Translations under genes and position numbers: made by a program | Source: Pelagicoccus enzymogenes | GTDB lineage: Bacteria; Verrucomicrobiota; Verrucomicrobiia; Opitutales; Opitutaceae | Length of the DNA: 64,000 nucleotides | Assembly: GCF_014803405.1 (NCBI RefSeq) | Contig: NZ_JACYFG010000051.1 | Span: 496,001 to 560,000 of the forward strand | Direction: 5' to 3' | The notes under the pieces: model-generated | What the model saw: the letters and a program-made list of their open reading frames with translations, nothing else | Told to the model about the DNA's origin: nothing | Database searches by the model: none | Part shown: piece by piece, positions 54,275 through 61,591 of the stretch | Layout of the letters: each line of letters starts with the position of its first letter | How positions within the stretch are numbered: position 1 is the stretch's first letter

Positions 54275-56218
54275 ATGGATACGAAAGAATTAACACCGCG
54301 TTTCTTTGATCACGCAGATGTCCGCCGCGATGCGGTGCCTGCGTCCTTTAGGACTTGGCAGAATCATGCCCGGTCCTTGATGGAGCCGCTTGTCGCGTTG
54401 ATGGAGCCAGGCAAGGCGCAGCTCGACATAGAAGGAATGGCCAGCGACCACGACGCCAATGCCGATCGCTTGGAGGCGCTTGCTCGGCCCTTCGTTCTTT
54501 TTTGTCACTGGGAGCGTTCCACCAAGGCGTACCAAGACGAAAGGGATGCAAGCTTGTTGGCGAAGTCCAAGGCTTGGTTTCGCGAAGCGTTGTTGATTGG
54601 AAGCGACCCCGAGTCGGATCAGTTTTTTGGATACTCAGCCAATTTCCATCAGCACTCCGTGGAAATGGGTTTGTTGGTCATTGGCCTGGAGTTGAGCCGC
54701 GATTGGCTATGGGATGAGCTTTCCGCGAGCGAACGTGAAAGAATTCTTTCGTGGCTCGAGTCGGATGTGGGAAATGGGCACCATTGGAACAACCACATGT
54801 TCTTCGGTATTTTCGTGCTCGAGTTTTTGCAGCGCGAAGGACGCCTCCGCGAAGCCTATCGTGGAGTGGTAGACCGCTGGTTCGAGGAGCTGGAAGGGAT
54901 GTACGCGGACGAAGGCTGGTACATGGACGGTATGAACCAAGCCTTCGATTTCTACAATGCCTACGCCTGGCACTACTACAGCATGTGGTGGGTGGCCTTG
55001 TATGGCGAATCGGATACGGGGCGTTGCGATCGATTCAAGGTTCGGACGCGTCGCTTCTTGCAGGATTATCCCGCCTTTTTCGCCGATAGCGGAGAGCATC
55101 CAGCATTTGGTCGATCCATCGCTTATCGCTTCAATGCCACCGCTCCTTTTGGATTGGCTCAAGCGATGGGAGCTTTGCCGATGGAGGCAGCCGCGGCCCG
55201 CGGCCTCTGCCAGAGAAGCCTCGAGTTTTTCCTCTCCAAGCCGATCGCCCAAAGCCAAGGCTGCCTGTCGCTCGGTTGGTACGACGAATTTCTTCCTATG
55301 GTCGAAGTGTACTCGACAGGAGGTTCGCCCTATTGGGCGGCCAAGGCTTTTTCGCCGCTGCTCCTCTCGCCGGACGATCCGTTCTGGGCGGAAGATGAGG
55401 CTGGTTCGGAAGGTGGAAGCGCTAGATCGGCTATCGCTTTGAAGGCGCCGTGCTTGATCGTGCGAAAGGCCGATCGGGAGGTCGAAATCATCAATGCCGG
55501 CTCGCAAATCGCCTCCACCAATACGCGTTTCGGCCCCCACAAATGGGGTCGCCTCAGCTACAAAAGCGCTTGGGGATTTGCCTTGGCCAAGGATGCCTCC
55601 CTGTATCCGTTCGACGGAGGATTGACGGCTCAGAAACGAGGATCGGAGATTGTTTACGGGCGCCACTACACAGCTCCCTTTTCCATCGAGGAAGATCGCA
55701 TGGGCTGCCTTTACAGTTTGGGCGGTAAGCTCGAGCAGTTTCAGGTTTCGGTGGAAACTCGGGTTTGGTGGAAGGGGAATTGGCAATTGATCGTGCATCG
55801 GGCGATCGCCAAGGATGCTGCTACGCTTCGCCATGGAAGTTATGCTTTGCCTGTTTCAAATGATCAGGAGGCGCGTTTGTCCGAGTCTTTTCCGATGGTG
55901 TCGGCGAGCAACGGAAGTCAGGGGGTCGCTCTGTATTCGCTTTGTGGATTCGGCAATGCCAGCTACGATAATCGCTTGAAGGAAGCGGATGGACCGCGTC
56001 GCCACATTCAAACGCCATTTCATGCAACTGCGATCTTGGAGGCTGAATTGGGCGCCAACGAGACGCGGGATTTGGCGCTCCTGCACTGGGCAGGAACGAA
56101 CGAGGAAGAGGGACAGGCTTGGGCTGTGAGTTCGCTGAGCGAGGGGCTTTGGAAGTTAGAGCACCCATTGCTGGGCGAGTGGACCGTGGAAGACGACTCT
56201 CTTCCGAGTGTAGATTGA
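54275..56218 (+). CDS. DUF2264 protein, probable cytoplasmic glycoside hydrolase (GH154-like)
   Basis: The 647-residue protein has no signal peptide, so it acts in the cytoplasm. I start at 54275 (MDTKELTPRFFDHADVRRD). The N-terminal ~400 residues are alpha-helical, as in the (alpha/alpha)6 toroids of DUF2264. They are rich in Trp and acid residues (SWLESDVGNGHHWNNHMFFG, YADEGWYMDGMNQAFDFYNA, YAWHYYSMWWVALYGESD). The C-terminal ~250 residues look beta-rich. DUF2264 proteins include the GH154 beta-glucuronidases (my recollection of the CAZy link), so a role in removing a uronate residue from an imported oligosaccharide is plausible but not shown. It follows the dehydrogenase by 16 bp. Confidence 0.75.
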   Translation: MDTKELTPRFFDHADVRRDAVPASFRTWQNHARSLMEPLVALMEPGKAQLDIEGMASDHDANADRLEALARPFVLFCHWERSTKAYQDERDASLLAKSKAWFREALLIGSDPESDQFFGYSANFHQHSVEMGLLVIGLELSRDWLWDELSASERERILSWLESDVGNGHHWNNHMFFGIFVLEFLQREGRLREAYRGVVDRWFEELEGMYADEGWYMDGMNQAFDFYNAYAWHYYSMWWVALYGESDTGRCDRFKVRTRRFLQDYPAFFADSGEHPAFGRSIAYRFNATAPFGLAQAMGALPMEAAAARGLCQRSLEFFLSKPIAQSQGCLSLGWYDEFLPMVEVYSTGGSPYWAAKAFSPLLLSPDDPFWAEDEAGSEGGSARSAIALKAPCLIVRKADREVEIINAGSQIASTNTRFGPHKWGRLSYKSAWGFALAKDASLYPFDGGLTAQKRGSEIVYGRHYTAPFSIEEDRMGCLYSLGGKLEQFQVSVETRVWWKGNWQLIVHRAIAKDAATLRHGSYALPVSNDQEARLSESFPMVSASNGSQGVALYSLCGFGNASYDNRLKEADGPRRHIQTPFHATAILEAELGANETRDLALLHWAGTNEEEGQAWAVSSLSEGLWKLEHPLLGEWTVEDDSLPSVD

Positions 56219-56241
56219 TTTAAGGTACGAAAGATTCAGTT

Positions 56242-57009
56242 ATGATATCTGAGAAGTTAAAGGGTAAGCGCGTACTGGTGACAGCAGGGGCGCAAGGAAT
56301 TGGAGAGGCGATCACGCGACGCTTTATTGAAGCGGGCGCCCATGTGGCGGTTCACTATTTTTCCAGTGACACGGTGGCTCGATCATTGGTCGAGCTGGCC
56401 GAGTCGAAGGGCTTGAAGGCGGTGGCGGTACAAGGCGATCTTAGCAAGCGCGAGGATGCGAAGCGGGTTGCGTCCGAGGTAAGGTCCGCTTTGGGCGGCC
56501 TCGACGTATTGGTCAACAATGCCGGCTCCTTGATCGGCCGCCGCGATTTAAGCGATATCGAAGACGCGTTCTGGAAGTCGGTTTGGGATGTCAACGTGAC
56601 TTCGAATTTCCTGATTACCCAAGCGGTGCTCGATCTCCTGGTGGAGAACGAGGGGAGCAGTATCGTAAACCTCTCGTCCTTGGCGGGCCGCAAAGGCGGA
56701 CACGCAGGGTCGATCGTCTACTCGGCGGCGAAGGGAGGAATCCTTACTTGGACGCGGTCGCTTGCCACGGAGCTTGGACCCAAAGGGGTGAGGGTGAACG
56801 CGGTGGCTCCCGGTCTGATCTTGGGAACCTCTTTTCACAACACGCACACGACGCAAGAGTCGGCGGACGCAACGGTTCGCTCGCTCCCGCTCGAGCGAGC
56901 GGGCAATCCGGACGACGTGGCTCGAGCGGTTCTGTTCTTAGCTTCTGAATACGACGGTTTCATTAGTGGCGCGACTTTGGACATCAACGGAGGCGTGTAT
57001 GGCTGCTAA
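56242..57009 (+). CDS. Short-chain dehydrogenase/reductase (SDR)
   Basis: Classical SDR of 255 residues. The nucleotide motif is TAGAQGIGEAI, the structural NNAG follows (LVNNAGSLIG), then the catalytic Ser (NLSSLAGRKGG) and YxxxK (IVYSAAKGG). The C-terminal ERAGNPDDVARAVLFLASEY and DINGGVYGC are typical. SDRs in uronate loci reduce unsaturated uronate-derived ketones (as KduD or DEH reductase do), which is a reasonable guess. The next gene starts inside its last codons (11-bp overlap), so it is tightly linked to the secreted lyase. Confidence 0.92.
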   Translation: MISEKLKGKRVLVTAGAQGIGEAITRRFIEAGAHVAVHYFSSDTVARSLVELAESKGLKAVAVQGDLSKREDAKRVASEVRSALGGLDVLVNNAGSLIGRRDLSDIEDAFWKSVWDVNVTSNFLITQAVLDLLVENEGSSIVNLSSLAGRKGGHAGSIVYSAAKGGILTWTRSLATELGPKGVRVNAVAPGLILGTSFHNTHTTQESADATVRSLPLERAGNPDDVARAVLFLASEYDGFISGATLDINGGVYGC

Positions 57010-59287
57010 AACGATTTCACTAGTATTGGCGGGTGCCTGGGCATGTGCCGCGGCGTTCGGTTTGGACGAGGAAGAGTTTTACCATACCTACGACGGTTTC
57101 GAGCTTCCGGCGGAAGTTGTCATGCCGGAGGAAGAGGTGCACCCATCGCTTTGGTTCTCGGAGCAAGAGATCTGGGCGATCTCCCAAAAGCGTTCCGGCG
57201 ACGAGGTGTCCAGGGCCTATTGGGAGGCTGTTTTGAACAGCGAGTACGTGTTGGCCCAACTTCCCCCGATCCCAAGGCTGGAGGACGAAAAGCAGGTTGT
57301 GCACAAGTACTACGGAACCTTGACGCAGGTTGCGGCCTACAACGCCTTCCTGTATCAAGTGAGCAATGACGACAAGAAGCAGGCTTACCTCGAGAAGGCG
57401 GTGGAAGCCTTGAAGCGCGGATACGCGGGACCGCTTTACCAGCTCGATCCTATCGTGAAAGGCAGCGCGGTGGATGAGATCTACCAAGGGGTTTGGGCCC
57501 AGAACTTCGCGGCCGCTTACGACTGGGTGCAACCGGCTCTGTCAGCTGAAGACGATGCACTGATTCGAGGGCACTTGGTGGAGCATGCCCGTTATATGTA
57601 CGAGAACCTTTGGTCTTGGGCCAGCAGCCCGCACAACCATCTTTCCAAGCCCGCATGGGGATTGGGCAGCACGGCATTGTGCTTGTCGGACCATCCGGAG
57701 GCCAAGGCTTGGCTTGAGCGAGCGGTGGCCGCCTCGAACGCGAATACGCGCTATTTCTTCAGTGGAGACGGCATCTATCGCGAGGGATCGCACTACTATA
57801 TTTTCTCGATGATCAACTTTCTGCCGTTTCTCTATCATTACGAGAACACGAGCGGATACAACGCGTTTGGGCCTTTCCAGCCAGCCTTCGAGTGGCCCGT
57901 CTTGACCCGCAACGGCAAGGGGTGGATGCCAAACTTCGAGGACAGTTTCATTCGTCCCTATCCATCGCAGCTGGTCGCGAAGGCGTATCGTTACGCTCCG
58001 ACCCGATTGCACACCGAGGCTCCTCTTTCTGAGGTGTTGCAGTGGAATTTTCGGAACACGGACTATGAAGCCTTCGACAAGTCCGAGGAGCGTTCGGGCT
58101 TCAACTACACGGGAGCGAGCTGGGATTATCCAAAGGCCCTTGTCGAATACCTCTGTTATGAGCCCAGCATCGCGGCGACGGCTCCGGACGTGGCCCCGGT
58201 GCAGTTTTTGGGCTCGGGGCAAAGCGTGTTTCGCAGCGACTGGAAATCGGGCGACCCGAAGTCGCGTACCCTGATTTTTCAGGGTGTCGCGGAGGCTGAC
58301 AATCACGAGCACTACGACCACTTGAGCTTCGTCTTGCATGCGGAAAATCAAATGATGTCGTCGGACGCTGGATACACGAGGAAGAGTTACGGCGAGCCAA
58401 TGCGCAAGGAGTGGTATCTGACGGCCGAGGCTCACAACGTCGTTTTGGCGAATGGCGAGGCCCCGGTCGATGTCGCGGCGAATTTGGCTCCATTGTCGCG
58501 TTCGCAGCTGATGTCGCCTTTTTTCTCCAGCGAGATAAAGCAGGCTCCCTACGCGGCGGGGGGCAGTCACCAGCGTTTGGTCGCGATGCTGGAAGGGGAT
58601 CGCTTCGCTATCTTGGATTTGGTTGAATTGCCGGAGCCGGGACGCATGGAAATCGTGATGCACGGCGGGCGAGCGAGCCTGGATCGCGGCGAGGAGCTGA
58701 TGGCCTGGACGTATCAAGACGACGACTACGGACCGGCTGCTGGATTGAGGCAGTGGTTCTGGGGAAAAGGGTTTAAGACGAAAGAGCTCGCTGGCGAGCT
58801 GACCTACATCAAGGGCGATTACGCCGCCTTTCCGTACGTGAAGCATGAGAAGCAGGGAGCGAACGGCCTCGGGCTGACGCTCTTGGACCCCGTTGCTAAA
58901 AGCGAAGTGGGCGTCGATTACGCCTATGAACGAAAGTCGGATACCACGATCGTGGTTCGCAACAGCGAAGGAAGCGAGTGGATCGCGGCCAACGCCACTC
59001 GGGCGAGAATCGGCGAAGGCGGCTGGGAGTCTGACGCCTTGTTCACTTTTGTGAGATCAGGAACGGAAGGTCGGCTGCGGGCAGCTGCGGTAGAGGCTAC
59101 TTACCTCCGCGTCGGCGAGGGCGTCGAATTTGAGTTCAATGGTCCGGTTACGATGGCTACGGAAACGAGCAGGAATGGCGTCTACTTTTATTTCTCCACC
59201 TCGGTTCCGCTCCAAGGCATCGCTCGTTGCGGGGGAAAAGTTTATCGACTCGACCTAAGCGATAGCGGTTTAGTGGTCTTCCGATGA
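56999..59287 (+). CDS. Secreted heparinase II/III-type polysaccharide lyase
   Basis: The ATG at 56999 gives 762 residues with a signal peptide (TISLVLAGAWACAAAFGLDE), so it works in the periplasm or outside. The first half is an alpha-helical (alpha/alpha) barrel and the C-terminal half a beta-sandwich, as in PL12/15/17/21 lyases. Candidate catalytic residues are Asn-His in SPHNHLSKPAWG, Tyr in GDGIYREGSHYYIF, and the His-rich NHEHYDHLSFVLHAE. These match the Asn/His, Tyr and His positions I recall for PL17 (alginate oligosaccharide lyase). Such lyases cut uronate-containing chains by beta-elimination. The exact family and substrate cannot be set from sequence alone. It overlaps the SDR by 11 bp and the next gene by 4 bp. 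Confidence 0.82.
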   Translation: MAAKTISLVLAGAWACAAAFGLDEEEFYHTYDGFELPAEVVMPEEEVHPSLWFSEQEIWAISQKRSGDEVSRAYWEAVLNSEYVLAQLPPIPRLEDEKQVVHKYYGTLTQVAAYNAFLYQVSNDDKKQAYLEKAVEALKRGYAGPLYQLDPIVKGSAVDEIYQGVWAQNFAAAYDWVQPALSAEDDALIRGHLVEHARYMYENLWSWASSPHNHLSKPAWGLGSTALCLSDHPEAKAWLERAVAASNANTRYFFSGDGIYREGSHYYIFSMINFLPFLYHYENTSGYNAFGPFQPAFEWPVLTRNGKGWMPNFEDSFIRPYPSQLVAKAYRYAPTRLHTEAPLSEVLQWNFRNTDYEAFDKSEERSGFNYTGASWDYPKALVEYLCYEPSIAATAPDVAPVQFLGSGQSVFRSDWKSGDPKSRTLIFQGVAEADNHEHYDHLSFVLHAENQMMSSDAGYTRKSYGEPMRKEWYLTAEAHNVVLANGEAPVDVAANLAPLSRSQLMSPFFSSEIKQAPYAAGGSHQRLVAMLEGDRFAILDLVELPEPGRMEIVMHGGRASLDRGEELMAWTYQDDDYGPAAGLRQWFWGKGFKTKELAGELTYIKGDYAAFPYVKHEKQGANGLGLTLLDPVAKSEVGVDYAYERKSDTTIVVRNSEGSEWIAANATRARIGEGGWESDALFTFVRSGTEGRLRAAAVEATYLRVGEGVEFEFNGPVTMATETSRNGVYFYFSTSVPLQGIARCGGKVYRLDLSDSGLVVFR

Positions 59288-60105
59288 AGTTAGCATTTAC
59301 GACCTTGGCGTGTCCCGGTTGGGACTTGGAGACAATTATCGATAGCGCGGCCGATTACGGCTTCGATGGTATTGATTTTCGTGGAACCAGCGAGGGGATA
59401 GACGTGACGACGCAATCCGCTTTCACCACGGGTATCGAGGCGACGCGTAAACGCATCGAGGACAAGGGGCTAGTGGTTAGCGGCGTGAGTTCGAGTATCC
59501 GCATTTGCGATACCGACAAGTTTGGAAGCAACTTGGAAGAGGCCAAGCGGACGATTCCGGTGGCTTTAGCCCTCGGCGCCAAGCAAGTCCGCGTTTTTGG
59601 ATACGGCGACGAAGACGCCTCGACCGAAGACCGCGTGCGGCAGGGAGTGCGATGCATGGGCGCGATCTTGGAGTTGGATGGGGCGGATCAAATCGACTGG
59701 CTGCTGGAGATGCACGACTATTGGGTCGCCTCCTCGGATTGCCGCTTGCTGATCGACGGGGTGGACCATCCCCGTTTTCAAATCCTCTGGGACATCGGTC
59801 ACACCACCCGCATCGGGACGGAGTCACCCATGGAGACCTTTGCGGCTCTCGGGTCCCGAATTCCCTGCGTGCACCTGAAGGATGCGATCTTCGACGAGAA
59901 TCAGGAATTCGCCATGAAGGACGGTTGGCGCTATGCCTTGCCGGGCCGAGGGCAGCTTCCTCTTAAGGAGGCGGTTTCCGTGCTGCAGTCAGTGGGCTAC
60001 CAAGGGTGGTACGTTTTCGAACACGAGAAGCGCTGGCACGCGGACTTGGAGGAGCCGGAGGTGGCTTTGCCGGCATACGTCGCTTGGATGCGTTCCTTGG
60101 GCTAG
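59284..60105 (+). CDS. Sugar-phosphate isomerase/epimerase-like TIM-barrel protein
   Basis: AP-endonuclease-2-type TIM barrel (xylose isomerase-like), 273 residues. The N-terminus KLAFTTLACPGWDLETIIDS and YGFDGIDFRG are typical. Metal-ligand regions include LLEMHDYWVASSDCRLL, ILWDIGHTTR, VHLKDAIFDE and WYVFEHEKRWH near the C-terminus. The family isomerises or epimerises sugars and inositols, e.g. ketouronates and hydroxypyruvate. In this operon it would act after the dehydrogenases. It overlaps the lyase by 4 bp (ATGA) and ends the operon; a family B repeat starts 31 bp later. Confidence 0.88.
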   Translation: MKLAFTTLACPGWDLETIIDSAADYGFDGIDFRGTSEGIDVTTQSAFTTGIEATRKRIEDKGLVVSGVSSSIRICDTDKFGSNLEEAKRTIPVALALGAKQVRVFGYGDEDASTEDRVRQGVRCMGAILELDGADQIDWLLEMHDYWVASSDCRLLIDGVDHPRFQILWDIGHTTRIGTESPMETFAALGSRIPCVHLKDAIFDENQEFAMKDGWRYALPGRGQLPLKEAVSVLQSVGYQGWYVFEHEKRWHADLEEPEVALPAYVAWMRSLG

Positions 60106-60135
60106 TGTCCAAAGTTCTCTCGTTTGGATCGACGC

Positions 60136-60190
60136 GGCTGTCTGGGCCCTTCGACCTTTGTTCAGGCTAGACCAGACAGCCCTACCCTCG
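60136..60190. repeat. REP-like palindrome, family B, copy 2
   Basis: GGCTGTCTGG (60136-60145) and CCAGACAGCC (60172-60181) enclose a 26-nt loop and are followed by CTACCCTCG, as in copy 1 at 42979-43009. The first three bases of that tail (60182-60184) are the reverse complement of the stop codon TAG of the second LacI gene, so the repeat supplies its stop. Confidence 0.75.
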
Positions 60191-61252
60191 GGCGGCGGGC
60201 TTGGCGGCCGCGGTCGTGTCTCGCACGCTGAGGTGAGCGGGGAGGGTGAGGTCGCACAACGATTCGGACTCCTCCTCGATTGCTTGCAAAATGATGCGTC
60301 CCGCTTCCCTGCCGATCTTTTCCGGGTCGGAGCCGGCGGAGGTGATTTCAGGCCGCTCCTCGGTGCAGACGCGAGTCATATCGAAGGCGGCGAAGCTCAT
60401 GTCGCCGGGAATACGGAATCCGTTTTGGAAGAGGTAGTTGATGGCTCCGCGGGCCATGAGCGCGTTGAAGCCGATCCAGGCGGTGGGCATCTCCAGTCCC
60501 TTCGAGAGGGCGGTCTGGTGGATTTGCTGGGCGGCGTCGAAGCCTTGGTTGCGGTCGGCCTCCACGGTGGCGATGTTGAAAGAGGGAGCCAGCTTCAGTC
60601 CCCTTTGTTTGAGGGCGGCCTTCAGGGCAGTCAGGCGTTCCTCGCGACGGCCGATGGGCGTGCCGCCGATCCAAGCGAAGCTGCGGTGCCCTAGTTCGTA
60701 GAGGTGGTCAACCAGGAGCTCGGCGGAATCCGCTTCGTTGGAGAGCACGGAGTGGCACTTGCCGGTAGCGCGAGCGGATATGTAAACGAGCGGCTTTCCG
60801 ACCAGGCGGAGTTCCTCCAGCAGGCCGGGATTGATCTGGCCCATGACCGCAATCGCCTTGAGGGCGCTTGGAAGGTGCTCGCTCAGAGAATGGCGTTCGC
60901 CGGTAAAGTCGTCCTCGGAGCCGAGGTAGACGGTCTTGATTTGGTGTTGGCTGAGGTGCTCGTGAAGGCCTTGGTGGATGTGGCTGAAGAAGTTGCTTTT
61001 GTTCGCCAGCTTCAGGGGGGAGCGGAGGAGATAGCCTACCGTGCGGATGGGGTCGGCCCCCACAATTTCGTCGAGCTTCATGCCCCGAGGCGAGTAGCCG
61101 TGCTGGGCGGCGATGCGCCTCACCTTCTCCAGGGACTTGGCGGCGATCCCCTTGGTGCGGCCGTTGAGGATAAGCGAAACGAGAGCCTGCGAGCAGCCCG
61201 CCTCGCGGGCGATTTGGGCTTGGGATACGCGTTTATTAGATTTGGAGCTCAT
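60182..61252 (-). CDS. LacI-family transcriptional repressor (second copy)
   Basis: A 356-residue close paralogue of the LacI at 49116; I start at 61252 (MSSKSNKRVSQAQIAREAG) rather than the TTG at 61264. HTH: SQAQIAREAGCSQALVSLILNG. The effector domain shares LANKSNFFSHIHQGLHEHL and LNALMARGAINYL-like FNALMARGAINYLFQNG with the first copy, so they probably bind related effectors. The recognition-helix differences (SLILNG versus SMALNG) fit its different operator. It faces away from the second TonB receptor, with operator-like sites between them (61265-61278, 61405-61418), so it probably represses that receptor and itself. The last residues AARG and the stop lie in a family B repeat. Confidence 0.9.
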   Translation of the reverse strand: MSSKSNKRVSQAQIAREAGCSQALVSLILNGRTKGIAAKSLEKVRRIAAQHGYSPRGMKLDEIVGADPIRTVGYLLRSPLKLANKSNFFSHIHQGLHEHLSQHQIKTVYLGSEDDFTGERHSLSEHLPSALKAIAVMGQINPGLLEELRLVGKPLVYISARATGKCHSVLSNEADSAELLVDHLYELGHRSFAWIGGTPIGRREERLTALKAALKQRGLKLAPSFNIATVEADRNQGFDAAQQIHQTALSKGLEMPTAWIGFNALMARGAINYLFQNGFRIPGDMSFAAFDMTRVCTEERPEITSAGSDPEKIGREAGRIILQAIEEESESLCDLTLPAHLSVRDTTAAAKPAARG

Positions 61253-61264
61253 GATCGGGGCCAA

Positions 61265-61278
61265 TTAATAGGTATCAG
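61265..61278. promoter_or_regulatory. Operator-like site at the second LacI gene
   Basis: TTAATA-GG-TATCAG lies 12 bp before the ATG (61252, minus strand). It shares its left half with the site at 61405 and its right half (TATCAG) with the first repressor's motif. Autoregulation is suggested. Confidence 0.5.
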
Positions 61279-61404
61279 TTTATTAGTAGCAAGTGTTAGT
61301 TAATAAATTTTCAGAAACTTTGTAAGTATCTGAATGATAGGGTATAGTGTTATTAATGAGGGCCGAGTATGAGAGTGCTTGAATTAATAATATGAAAGTA
61401 AAAG

Positions 61405-61418
61405 TTAATAACTATTAA
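61405..61418. promoter_or_regulatory. Operator-like inverted repeat before the second TonB receptor
   Basis: TTAATA-AC-TATTAA is a perfect 6-bp inverted repeat with a 2-bp spacer, in the centre of the 339-bp gap between the second LacI gene and the second receptor. The rest of this gap holds AT-rich near-copies but no gene. Confidence 0.55.
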
Positions 61419-61591
61419 TTTTCGATTGACGGCGAAGCTTCCTTGGGGCGAAAGTTGCGGGGTCGCTGCGGTCGCACGTGGTGGCTTCTTATCCTACTAG
61501 AGGCGGCGCTCCTGGGCGCTTCTTCGGTCGTGCAAGGCAGGCGGGGCCTGTCCACGCGATTTGCCAGAACACCCCAACCCTACATCTCATC

